Shown: positions 1 to 6,789 of the stretch, one piece after another
Position numbering within the stretch: the stretch's first letter is position 1
Layout: every line of letters starts with the position of its first letter
The notes under the pieces: generated by a model
Databases searched by the model: none
What the model saw: only the letters and a program-made list of their open reading frames with translations
What the model was told of the DNA's origin: nothing
Translations under genes and position numbers: made by a program
Assembly (NCBI GenBank): GCA_036260255.1
Contig: DATAAF010000086.1
Span: 1 to 11,937, forward strand
Length of the DNA stretch: 11,937 nt
DNA from: DASZJY01 sp036260255
GTDB taxonomy: Bacteria; Actinomycetota; Acidimicrobiia; Acidimicrobiales; AC-14
Direction: 5' to 3'

Positions 1-1500
1 GTCGACGGCGGCCCGCCGGGCGAGCCCGTCCATGGCCGCCGCCACCCCGCCGGGAAGGTCGGCCAGCAGGCACTCCTCGGCCAGCACGGTGAGGTCGGCC
101 AGACGGGTGGCCGAGGCGGCCCGGTCCCGCGCCCGGGCCTCGGCGGCCGCCTCCACCGTCGTCCCCCACATGCTCGCCTCCACCAGGGCGACGGTCAGCT
201 CCGGCTGCCACTGCAGGTACCAGACCTCGTGGAAGGTGCCCGCCTTGCCCTCCGCCTCGGTCTCCTCGCCCCACTCGACGCCGAGAAGGGCGAGCCGGCG
301 CAGGAGGTGGCTGCGGCCCAGGTCGACGGGGCGCCGCAGGTCGAGGTCGAGCTCCCGGGCGAACGCCTCGGGCCTGAGCCGCAGCCGCTTCTGGAGGCGG
401 GCCACGTCCTGGGCGAGGGGCACCATCGGCGTGTCGTCGGGCACCTCCCCGAGGACGTCGCCCACCACCAGCCGCTCGGACACCAGCGCCATCGGCGCGT
501 CGTAGCCGTTGCCCAGCACCGCCCGGGCGGCGTCGGTCACCTCGGCCAACCCGGCGAGGGGCCGGCCCCGAAGGGCGGCGAGGGTGTCGGCCAGGCGGAC
601 GGCGTCGATCACCGAGCCCGAGGAGGCGTCGAGGTCCTCCTCGCGGAGCAGCCCGGCGACCTTGACGAGCCAGCGGTCGACCACCCGGTCGGGGGCGGTG
701 AACAGGTGGTGGTACCAGCCGGGCGAGGCGACGCCTGCGCCGTAGCCGCTGGCCCAGCTCAGGCGCCCGTACGTCCAGGGCACCCAGGTGGCCGCCACCT
801 TGGTGCGCGGGAGGCCCCGCAGCAGGGCGGCGTCGGCGGTCGCCCCGCCCCTGGTATCGGCCACGGCCGGGACGTGCCAGGCCCCGCACACGACGGCGAT
901 GCGCTCGAAGCCCTCTCGCTGGGCGGCCCGGACGCCCTGGCGCATGGCCGCCTCCCGCCGCGCCTCGTGGGGGTCGACGCCGGGGACCTCGCCCTCCCGC
1001 ACCGCGGACATGGCCTCGGCCACCGCCTCGAACGGCCCCGGTCCGTCGCGGTGGTGCTCGACCATGTCGTCCCACCAGCGCTCGGGGTCGCCGTAGCCGG
1101 CCGCCTCGGCCAGCCACCCCAGCGGGTCGGGCGACCGGAGGGCTCGGCGGGCCGGCCCGCCGGCGCCGTCGGAGGGGCCGCCGGCGCCGAGCCACGCCGA
1201 TGTGGCCAGGTCGACGAACCGGACCTCGGCGCCGTGGGCCAGGCCCCAGGCGATCGCCTGCCACTCGGGCGAGAAGGCGGCGAACGGCCAGAAGGCGGCC
1301 TTGGCGGGCTCGGCCGGCATGTAGACGAGCAGCGCCACCGGAGGCCGCATGTCCTCCCGGGCGGCGAGGGGCAGCACGGTCGCCCCCTCGGGCGGGCCCT
1401 CGACCAGCACGGCGTCGGGCCGCCAGCCCTCGAGGGCGGCGCGCAGGCTGCGGGCCGATCCCGGCCCGTGGTGGCGGATCCCGAAGACGCTGACGGTCAC
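1..1500 (-). CDS. DUF5682 family protein, C-terminus beyond the window edge
   Basis: I read 500 codons without a stop from GTG at 1500 to the left edge; the family is usually about 750-800 aa, so roughly the C-terminal third is missing. The start is fixed by a GTGA overlap with the MoxR stop. Visible family hallmarks are FGIRHHGPGS (residues 6-15), VLVEGPPEG (31-39), LLVY (57-60), GAWHVPA (206-212) and an aromatic block around 239-267 (WVPWTYGRLSW). No signal peptide or membrane segment is seen, so it is probably cytoplasmic. E. coli YehM belongs to the same family, and its biochemical role is unknown to me. The two GxxH motifs (GIRH 7-10 and GAWH 206-209), with E34 between them, recall the TraB/TIKI/EreA-like hydrolase fold; that is my inference. 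Operon position predicts a partnership with the MoxR ATPase. The family call is secure, the function is not. Confidence 0.9.
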   Translation of the reverse strand, partial: MTVSVFGIRHHGPGSARSLRAALEGWRPDAVLVEGPPEGATVLPLAAREDMRPPVALLVYMPAEPAKAAFWPFAAFSPEWQAIAWGLAHGAEVRFVDLATSAWLGAGGPSDGAGGPARRALRSPDPLGWLAEAAGYGDPERWWDDMVEHHRDGPGPFEAVAEAMSAVREGEVPGVDPHEARREAAMRQGVRAAQREGFERIAVVCGAWHVPAVADTRGGATADAALLRGLPRTKVAATWVPWTYGRLSWASGYGAGVASPGWYHHLFTAPDRVVDRWLVKVAGLLREEDLDASSGSVIDAVRLADTLAALRGRPLAGLAEVTDAARAVLGNGYDAPMALVSERLVVGDVLGEVPDDTPMVPLAQDVARLQKRLRLRPEAFARELDLDLRRPVDLGRSHLLRRLALLGVEWGEETEAEGKAGTFHEVWYLQWQPELTVALVEASMWGTTVEAAAEARARDRAASATRLADLTVLAEECLLADLPGGVAAAMDGLARRAAVD

Positions 1501-2603
1501 CCGAGGTCGCGGCAGGAGCGGTAGAGGTCGGCCCACCCCTCCCGCTCCTTGACCACCGTCTCCAGGTACTCCTGCCACACCACCCGGTCCTGCACCGGGT
1601 CCTTGACCACCGCCCCGACCAGGCCGGCGGCCAGGTCGCGGGCCGACAGGCGGCCGTCGCCGAAGTGGACGGCGAGGGCCAGGCCGCTGGTGACCACCGA
1701 GATGGCCTCGGCCGTGCTCAGCGTGCCGCTGGGCGACTTGAGCTTGGTCCGCCCGTCGGACGTGAGCCCGCTGCGCAGCTCCCGGAACACGGTGACCACC
1801 CTGCGGATCTCGTCCACCGCGTCGACGGGGGCGGGGAGCTCCAGGGCCCTGCCCATGGCCTCCACCCGGAGGCGCACGATCTCCACCTCCTGCTCGGGGT
1901 CCTCGGGCAGGGGGAGGACGACGGTGTTGAAGCGGCGCCGCAGGGCCGAGGAGAGGTCGTTGACGCCGCGGTCGCGGTCGTTGGCGGTGGCGATGACGTT
2001 GAAGCCCTTGGTGGCCTGGACCTCGTCGTCCAGCTCGGGGATGGGCAGGGTCTTCTCGGAGAGGATCGTGATGAGGGCGTCCTGCACGTCGGAGGGGATG
2101 CGGGTGAGCTCCTCGACCCGGGCGATCCGCCCCTCGCGCATGGCCCGCATGACCGGGCTGGGGACGAGGGCGGCGGGCGACGGGCCCTCCGCGAGCAGGC
2201 GGGCGTAGTTCCAGCCGAAGCGGATGGCCTCCTCGGCCGTGCCCGAGGTGCCCTGGACCATGAGGGTGGAGTCGCCGGAGACGGCGGCGGCCAGGTGCTC
2301 GCTCATCCACGTCTTGGCCGTGCCGGGGACGCCGAGGAGCAGCAGGGCCCGGTCGGTGGCCAGGGTGGCCACCGCCACCTCGACCAGGCGCCGAGGGCCC
2401 AGGTACTTGGGGGAGAGCACCGTGCCGTCGTCCAGCCGGCCGCCCAGCAGGTAGGTCGTGACCGCCCAGGGGGAGAGGCGCCAGTTGGGCGGTCGGGGCC
2501 GGTCGTCGGAGGCGGCCAAGGCGGCCAGCTCGTCGGCGAAGGCCGCCTCGGCGTGGGCGCGGAGGATCTCCGGAGCCACCGCGACCGGGGGCGGCGTGGT
2601 CAC
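1497..2603 (-). CDS. MoxR-family AAA+ ATPase (YehL-like)
   Basis: This 368-aa protein is a single AAA+ module with an N-terminal extension of about 80 residues. Visible motifs: Walker A GVPGTAKT (91-98); a Walker B-like segment IARVEELTR (160-168) with the EE form common in MoxR proteins; sensor 1 NVIATAND (202-209); and an arginine-rich LRRRF (221-225) in the arginine-finger position. The C-terminal third is the helical lid. MoxR ATPases are hexameric remodelling machines that usually work with a VWA-domain partner. The GTG start at 2603 lies 4 nt after the DUF5691 stop (TGACCCCGTG) with no good Shine-Dalgarno, so translation is probably coupled. The stop overlaps the DUF5682 start (GTGA). 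Gene company (SWIM, DUF5691, DUF5682) points to the YehL-type subgroup; the client and process are unknown. Confidence 0.93.
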   Translation of the reverse strand: MTTPPPVAVAPEILRAHAEAAFADELAALAASDDRPRPPNWRLSPWAVTTYLLGGRLDDGTVLSPKYLGPRRLVEVAVATLATDRALLLLGVPGTAKTWMSEHLAAAVSGDSTLMVQGTSGTAEEAIRFGWNYARLLAEGPSPAALVPSPVMRAMREGRIARVEELTRIPSDVQDALITILSEKTLPIPELDDEVQATKGFNVIATANDRDRGVNDLSSALRRRFNTVVLPLPEDPEQEVEIVRLRVEAMGRALELPAPVDAVDEIRRVVTVFRELRSGLTSDGRTKLKSPSGTLSTAEAISVVTSGLALAVHFGDGRLSARDLAAGLVGAVVKDPVQDRVVWQEYLETVVKEREGWADLYRSCRDLG

Positions 2604-2607
2604 GGGG

Positions 2608-4140
2608 TCACCGGCCCAACTCGTCGGCCATCTCCCACCGGAAGGTGAGGAGATCGAGGAACACCTGCAGCGACCGGGCCCACCAGTGATCGGCGCCCGT
2701 CAGGATGGACTCGGCCCGACGCGCCACGGAGCGGTCGAGGCACAGGGCCAGCTCGGGCAGGGCCTGACGGAGGGCGTGGGCGCCCGGTTGGGCAGGGGGG
2801 CGGCCGGCCTGCCGGGCCAGGGCGTCGACGACCTCGGTGCTGAGGGCGGCGCTCCAGGGCGGTGGCAGGTGGAGGAGCATGGGCAGGGTGCCGGGGGCGG
2901 CCAGGCCGCCGTCGGCCACGCGGGCGGCGATGGCGGCCTCCGCCTGGTCCGAGGGGAGGGCCTCCACGAGGGACGGCGCGTCCACCCGTTCCATGAGGGC
3001 GGTCGCCCATGCGGGGTCGCGCTGGCGGGCGGCGGCCGCCGTCCAGCCGGCGAGCAGCTCGCCCTGGTGGTCGCTCGCCTCGGCGAGTCGCAGGACCTCC
3101 GGGACCCTGTCGGTGGCGAGCAGGTCGGTCCAGGTCCGAAGGGGCGTGGCCGCCACGACTTGCTGGAGCAGCCGTCCCCGCTCCCCCGCTCCTCGACCCG
3201 GTTCCAGGCCGTCGCGCCGGGCGGCGGCGTCGACCTCGACGGTCGGGGAGACGGCCAGCCGCTGGCGGCGCCCGTCGACGGTGACCAGGGCGCGGGCCCG
3301 CTCGGCCATTCGCCCGGCCAGGCGCGAGCCGGGCAGGCGGGCCAACAGGTCGGCGGCCGCCCGCCGGACCTCCTTGCGCCGGTCGTCGAGGGCGGCCTCG
3401 AGGAACGGCTCGTCGTCGTCGGAGAGGTTGGTGGCGAGGGCGGCAACGAAGGCGGCCCGGTCCTCGGGCGCCTCGCTCCCCCAGGTGGAGGCCAGCAGCT
3501 CGAGGCCCCTCCGGTGCTCGGTGGCCCGCAGATGGGCGAGCAGCAGGCGGCGCCCGTCGGGGTCGCCGGTGGCCCAGGTGCGGTCGGCGTCGTCGATGCC
3601 CGCGGCCCACGCCCAGCCCGGGTTCTGCCCGCCCAGCCACGGCCCGCGGCGCCCGGCGACGGCCAGGACGGGGAGGCGCAGGTCGAGCCGGTGGGCGCCC
3701 AGGTCCAGGAGCGCCGGGAGCTGCTCCTCGGGCGCCCGCCGGCCGGCCGCCGCCGCCAGCTCGAGCCACTCGCCCAGCAGCCGCCGGTGGCCGCCCTCCA
3801 GGAGCCCGGCCAGGCGCTCGCCCGCCGCCGGGCTCACCCGGGGCGCCTCCTCGGGCGGGGAGGGCTCGGGGAGCGGCCCGGTGTCGGCGGGCGCGAGCCG
3901 GCCCGCCCGCTGCCACAGGGCGACGGTGGCCGCCGCCCCCAGCAGCGCCCCCTCGCCGTCGGACTCGTCGAGGCGGGCGAGCGTCTCGCCCAGGGGACCG
4001 GCCGGACGGGGCACGCTGACCGGCCGCCGCTCGGTACCCAAGAGGGCCGTGGCCACCAACCCGTCCCACCCCCCTCCCAACCGGCGGTGGTTTGTTGCGC
4101 TGGGACGAAGAAGACCACCGCCGGTTCGATCGGCGGTCAC
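2608..4140 (-). CDS. DUF5691 family protein
   Basis: The 510-aa product carries the family hallmarks GWDGLVATALLGTERRP (about residues 24-40) and WLGGQNPGW (168-176). A HEAT-like helical stretch follows (about 225-275, EVRRAAADLLARLPGS), and the C-terminus ends in an aromatic block (RWEMADELGR). There is no catalytic signature, signal peptide or membrane segment, so it is probably a cytoplasmic helical scaffold or adaptor. The chosen start is GTG at 4140, which overlaps the SWIM stop as GTGA. It leaves about 23 poorly characteristic residues before the conserved domain, and those codons contain a 13-bp inverted repeat. Later TTG/GTG codons around 4060 follow a GGGAGG-like run but would cut into the conserved N-terminus. 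The reading frame stays open far upstream into the SWIM gene, but that extension is a GC-rich artefact. Function is not established. Confidence 0.88.
   Translation of the reverse strand: MTADRTGGGLLRPSATNHRRLGGGWDGLVATALLGTERRPVSVPRPAGPLGETLARLDESDGEGALLGAAATVALWQRAGRLAPADTGPLPEPSPPEEAPRVSPAAGERLAGLLEGGHRRLLGEWLELAAAAGRRAPEEQLPALLDLGAHRLDLRLPVLAVAGRRGPWLGGQNPGWAWAAGIDDADRTWATGDPDGRRLLLAHLRATEHRRGLELLASTWGSEAPEDRAAFVAALATNLSDDDEPFLEAALDDRRKEVRRAAADLLARLPGSRLAGRMAERARALVTVDGRRQRLAVSPTVEVDAAARRDGLEPGRGAGERGRLLQQVVAATPLRTWTDLLATDRVPEVLRLAEASDHQGELLAGWTAAAARQRDPAWATALMERVDAPSLVEALPSDQAEAAIAARVADGGLAAPGTLPMLLHLPPPWSAALSTEVVDALARQAGRPPAQPGAHALRQALPELALCLDRSVARRAESILTGADHWWARSLQVFLDLLTFRWEMADELGR
4079..4126 (-). 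repeat. 13-bp perfect inverted repeat at the SWIM/DUF5691 junction
   Basis: AACCGGCGGTGGT at 4079-4091 is the exact reverse complement of ACCACCGCCGGTT at 4114-4126, with a 22-nt loop. On the minus-strand mRNA it forms a strong stem from about codons 5 to 21 of the DUF5691 frame, just before the conserved domain. No T-tract follows, so it is not a standard intrinsic terminator. It could pause ribosomes, control re-initiation, protect an mRNA end or bind a protein; the sequence alone cannot say which. Confidence 0.75.
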
Positions 4141-5510
4141 AGCGCCACCAGCCGGCCGTCCGCCCACGCCGACAGGGGCCACAGCCGGCCGTCCCACCAC
4201 TCGGCCACCAGGCCGAGCGGCCGGCCGCCGGAGAGGGCGGCGAGCTTCCACGCCAGCTCCTCCGCCGAGCCCAGCGGCAGGGCCTCGCCGCCGGCGTCGC
4301 GCACGACCCATCCGTCGCCCCGGCGGCAGGGGATGACCCCCGTGAGCGCCATCGGGAAGCGCTCGAGCCAGGGGTTGGCGGCCAGGGCGCGGGCGTGGGC
4401 GGCGAGGGCGTCGTCGAGGAGGTCGTGGCCGGGGAGCCCGGTCATCGCCGCGGCGAGGGCGTGACGCCGGGCGACGACCGCCCGCAGTGGGAACGAGCCG
4501 GGGTAGAAGGCCAGGTCGGCGTCGACGACGGTGGCCAGCACCAGGTCGGCGGGCAGCGGGGCGCCCGTCGGGGCGAACTCCAGCACCAGGGCCGGGCGGG
4601 CGCCGTCGTCGAGGAGCCAGGTGCGCTGCACCCGGAGGCGCTCCTCCTCGGCGACCGTTCGGGCGACGACGTGCCACCGCCCCCGCACGAGGGGACCCCC
4701 CAGCACCTCCTCGGCGGGGACCGCCCATCCCACGACCGTCCGTAGGTCGGCCTGGGTCTCGGGAGGCAGCGACGCGCGGCGGGCCCAGGCGGTGGTCACC
4801 AGGTGGAGGCGCCCGGCCTGCTCGAGCAGGCGGCTGGGCCAGCCGTCCCCGTGCGCCGCGCCCGCCATCCTCCGCACCTGGCCCCCCACCCCCGGCGCCT
4901 GGGCGTCGACCATGCGGGCGGCCACCGTGTCCCAGAACCGGTAGGGCTGGGCCTGCGCCGCACCCAACCCCTGGCGGACGAGGTCGCGCAGCCACCGGTC
5001 GAGCTCGTCCAGCCCCGCGCCGATGCGCGCCGCCCGGTCGGCCGCCCGCTTGGCCCGGGCGTCGGGGTCGACCGCCCGGCCGGTGCCGGGCGCCCCCGCG
5101 GTGCTCTTGGGTGAACCGTTCCACAGAGGGGTCGCCGCCGAGCCATTTTCCGGAACAGTTCGCCCCGGGGGCTCCTCTCGGGACGGGAGCCCGGCCAGCC
5201 ACTCCGCTGCCCACCCGGGCGGGTCGCCCCGAGGCACCGCCTCGGGCCGCAGGGCGCAGAGCAGCAGGAGCCCCAGGACGTGCTTGCACGGCGCTTTGCG
5301 GCTGCGACAGCTGCACCGGTACGCCGGCCCGCCCAGGGCGACGGCGACCTGGTAGGGCGCCGTCCCGCTCCCCTGGCACAACCCCCAGAGGGCCCGGTCG
5401 TCCGCGCCCGCCCCCGACCACCGCCGGGGCGTCGCCAGCCCCCGAGCCGCCCGGGCCGACGCCGCGTCGGGCGCCAGGGCCAGCACCTGCTCGGGCGCCC
5501 ACGTGCTCAT
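4137..5510 (-). CDS. SWIM zinc-finger family protein
   Basis: The 457-aa product has a SWIM motif, C66-S-C68 ... C75-K-H77 (CSCRSRKAPCKH), preceded by the typical LWGLCQGSGTAPYQVAVAL (41-59) and followed by a hydrophobic LLLL helix. SWIM fingers (CxCxnCxH) bind zinc and mediate nucleic-acid or protein contacts. The remainder is a linker (about 110-155) and a larger C-terminal region typical of the YehQ-like family (QPYRFWDTVAARMVDAQAPG, 188-207). I chose ATG at 5510 because family similarity begins there; the frame is open upstream to 5630, but that segment antisenses the beta-helix gene's 3' end. No Shine-Dalgarno precedes the ATG, while a TACTGT -10-like hexamer lies 9 nt upstream, consistent with a near-leaderless transcript. 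It is the first gene of the operon and its TGA overlaps the DUF5691 GTG. Confidence 0.92.
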   Translation of the reverse strand: MSTWAPEQVLALAPDAASARAARGLATPRRWSGAGADDRALWGLCQGSGTAPYQVAVALGGPAYRCSCRSRKAPCKHVLGLLLLCALRPEAVPRGDPPGWAAEWLAGLPSREEPPGRTVPENGSAATPLWNGSPKSTAGAPGTGRAVDPDARAKRAADRAARIGAGLDELDRWLRDLVRQGLGAAQAQPYRFWDTVAARMVDAQAPGVGGQVRRMAGAAHGDGWPSRLLEQAGRLHLVTTAWARRASLPPETQADLRTVVGWAVPAEEVLGGPLVRGRWHVVARTVAEEERLRVQRTWLLDDGARPALVLEFAPTGAPLPADLVLATVVDADLAFYPGSFPLRAVVARRHALAAAMTGLPGHDLLDDALAAHARALAANPWLERFPMALTGVIPCRRGDGWVVRDAGGEALPLGSAEELAWKLAALSGGRPLGLVAEWWDGRLWPLSAWADGRLVAL

Positions 5511-5519
5511 GCCCGAGCG

Positions 5520-5525
5520 ACAGTA
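5520..5525 (-). promoter_or_regulatory. Candidate -10 element for the SWIM/MoxR operon
   Basis: On the minus strand TACTGT (fits TANNNT) lies 9 nt before the ATG at 5510, so transcription would begin almost at the start codon. A near-leaderless mRNA would explain the missing ribosome-binding site and is common in actinobacteria. No clear -35 is visible: the spacer is occupied by a 9-bp inverted repeat. This is tentative. Confidence 0.3.
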
Positions 5526-5545
5526 CCCGGCCGTCGCGGCCGGGT
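5525..5545 (-). repeat. 9-bp inverted repeat between the beta-helix gene and the SWIM operon
   Basis: The arms ACCCGGCCG (5525-5533) and CGGCCGGGT (5537-5545) are perfectly complementary around a 3-nt loop. On the minus strand the stem follows the beta-helix stop by 18 nt and is not followed by a T-run. It may act as a GC-rich, U-less terminator of that gene. It also abuts the candidate -10 of the SWIM gene, so it could instead be an operator. Either role is inference; the repeat itself is certain. Confidence 0.5.
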
Positions 5546-5563
5546 TGGGGGGCGGCCGCGGCC

Positions 5564-6658
5564 CTAGACCTGGATGCCCCCCACGGTGGTGCAGGCGGGG
5601 TTGGCCGTGCGGTAGCGGTTGCGCAGCCACACGTTGTTGTCGCAGTCGGGGTTGCCGTCGTTGAGGTCGAAGGTGGGCCCGCCCAACGGCCCCGGTCCCA
5701 GCGGCGGCAGGCGGTTGTTGTCGACCGACCAGTTGTCGATGACCCTGCTGTCCACCACCGGCGGCCGGTCCATGAACTGCTGGTGGAGGATGATGCCGTT
5801 GGCAGCGTTCCCCCGCACCTGGTTGCCCTGGACGAGCGTGTTGTGCGACCCGCCGAACACGCGGATGCCGTCGCCCCGCCGGGTGAAGGGGTTGAGGAAG
5901 CCGTTGTTGTAGACCTGATTGAACTTGATGGTGTTGTTCGGCGAGAAGGCGAAAAGGGCGATGCCGTCCAGGCCGCTTCCTGTCACCCGGTTGTTGCTGA
6001 TGACGTTGAAGGTGCTCATCCGCTCGATGCGGATGCCGTCGGAGTCGTTGATCTGCAGGCTACGAGCGGTGTTGTTGTCGACCACCTGGTTGCCGTGGAT
6101 GAGGTTCCGGGTGGACACCCCCGACGTCGTCCGCTGGTGCTCCTGGTTGGCCACCGTGTAGACGCCGATGCCCCCGAAGGGCCCGTTGTGGATCACCTGG
6201 TTGTACAGGATCTTGTTGTCGGTGGACGACAGGATGGCGATGCCCTCGCCGTACCGGGTCACGTTGAGGATGCCGATGTTGTCCCGGGTCAGGACGTTTC
6301 GCACGGTGTTGCCCGACCCGCCGTCGATGGCCACGCCGCCGTCGAAGTCGCGCACGGTGCCGTTCTTCACCGTGACCCCGCTGCGCCGGAGCATGTAGAC
6401 GCCGGCGCCTTCGCCGCTGGCGGCGGTGCCGAAGACGGTGTGGCCGTTCAGGTCCAGGGTGACGTTGTTGGCGCCGATTACGATCCCGTGGGCCCCGTTG
6501 TTGGGGCATGGGCCGACGTCGTTGTCGAGTTTGGTGCTCTGGGTGATGACCTGCCCGCAGCTCAGGACGGCCGCCTCGGCGACCGTCGCCACCACCGTCG
6601 ACGCCAGCACCACCAGGGCGCCCGCCAGCGCCACCCCCACCGTCCGTCGGCCCACCAC
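5564..6658 (-). CDS. Secreted right-handed parallel beta-helix (NosD-like) protein
   Basis: The 364-aa product starts with a signal peptide: a short basic n-region (MVGRR), hydrophobic core to about residue 25, and probable cleavage near AEAA (27-30). The mature part begins VLSCGQVITQ, with cysteines at 34 and 51 that may pair. From about residue 60 to 320 it is built of asparagine- and glycine-rich rungs (NNVTLDLNGH, GNTVRNVL, NKILYNQVI, NVISNNRV, NTLVQGNQV) typical of parallel beta-helix repeats. A second cysteine pair lies near the C-terminus (NPDC ... NPAC). Such proteins are extracytoplasmic and often bind or cleave polysaccharides, but no catalytic residues can be assigned. The GTG at 6658 was chosen because AGGAGG lies 7 nt upstream; the frame opens further to 6745, but that covers the promoter. 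It lies 53 nt ahead of the SWIM gene on the same strand. Confidence 0.88.
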   Translation of the reverse strand: MVGRRTVGVALAGALVVLASTVVATVAEAAVLSCGQVITQSTKLDNDVGPCPNNGAHGIVIGANNVTLDLNGHTVFGTAASGEGAGVYMLRRSGVTVKNGTVRDFDGGVAIDGGSGNTVRNVLTRDNIGILNVTRYGEGIAILSSTDNKILYNQVIHNGPFGGIGVYTVANQEHQRTTSGVSTRNLIHGNQVVDNNTARSLQINDSDGIRIERMSTFNVISNNRVTGSGLDGIALFAFSPNNTIKFNQVYNNGFLNPFTRRGDGIRVFGGSHNTLVQGNQVRGNAANGIILHQQFMDRPPVVDSRVIDNWSVDNNRLPPLGPGPLGGPTFDLNDGNPDCDNNVWLRNRYRTANPACTTVGGIQV

Positions 6659-6665
6659 CGACCCC

Positions 6666-6671
6666 CCTCCT
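6666..6671 (-). promoter_or_regulatory. Ribosome-binding site deciding the beta-helix start
   Basis: AGGAGG on the minus strand, inside a longer purine run, ends 7 nt before GTG at 6658. This is ideal spacing. It rejects the longer frame that opens at 6745; GTG at 6655 is the only close alternative. Confidence 0.7.
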
Positions 6672-6692
6672 CGCCCGCGAATCGAGGGGGCC

Positions 6693-6721
6693 GTGTTAGC
6701 AGCGGCCGGCGTCGGGCGCAA
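6693..6721 (-). promoter_or_regulatory. Candidate sigma70-type promoter of the beta-helix gene
   Basis: On the minus strand TTGCGC (6721-6716) is separated by 17 nt from TAACAC (6698-6693). The -10 is preceded by TGC, giving an extended -10 form. Predicted transcription start is near 6686, leaving a leader of about 28 nt that contains the AGGAGG site. The hexamers match consensus only partly, but the spacing and position are right. Confidence 0.45.
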
Positions 6722-6743
6722 CCCTCCGCCCGCCCGCCCGGGC

Positions 6744-6755
6744 ACCGCCGGCGGT
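6744..6755. repeat. 12-bp perfect palindrome in the divergent intergenic region
   Basis: ACCGCCGGCGGT equals its own reverse complement. It lies in the 131-nt space between the beta-helix gene (minus) and the low-complexity envelope gene (plus), about 20 nt before a TGCTAGAAA extended -10-like sequence (6773-6781) on the plus strand. It could be an operator, but GC-rich palindromes arise readily in this base composition. Confidence 0.4.
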
Positions 6756-6789
6756 CTGGGACGCCCCCGGCGTGCTAGAAACGCGCGCC

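Noticed and set aside
229..1524. Long plus-strand open frame opposite the DUF5682 gene
   Set aside because: It is an antisense shadow: repetitive Gly/Arg/Pro-rich translation without domain signals, while the minus strand shows clear family motifs.
2458..4464. 668-codon plus-strand open frame across MoxR and DUF5691
   Set aside because: It spans two genes with strong minus-strand motifs; its low-complexity product reflects high GC content.
5113..5122. SOS (LexA-type) box in the SWIM linker
   Set aside because: The actinobacterial box needs GAAC, four bases, GTTC; GAACCGTTCC has the wrong spacing and lies within coding sequence.
4141..5502. Possible SWIM-DUF5691 fusion, because the DUF5691 frame stays open upstream to 5502
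   Set aside because: That frame gives Arg/Gly/Pro-rich nonsense across the SWIM gene, whose true frame shows the CxC...CxH finger and ends in a GTGA overlap.
4487..6778. 763-codon plus-strand open frame antisense to SWIM and the beta-helix gene
   Set aside because: No domain features; it crosses two convincing minus-strand genes and their intergenic region.
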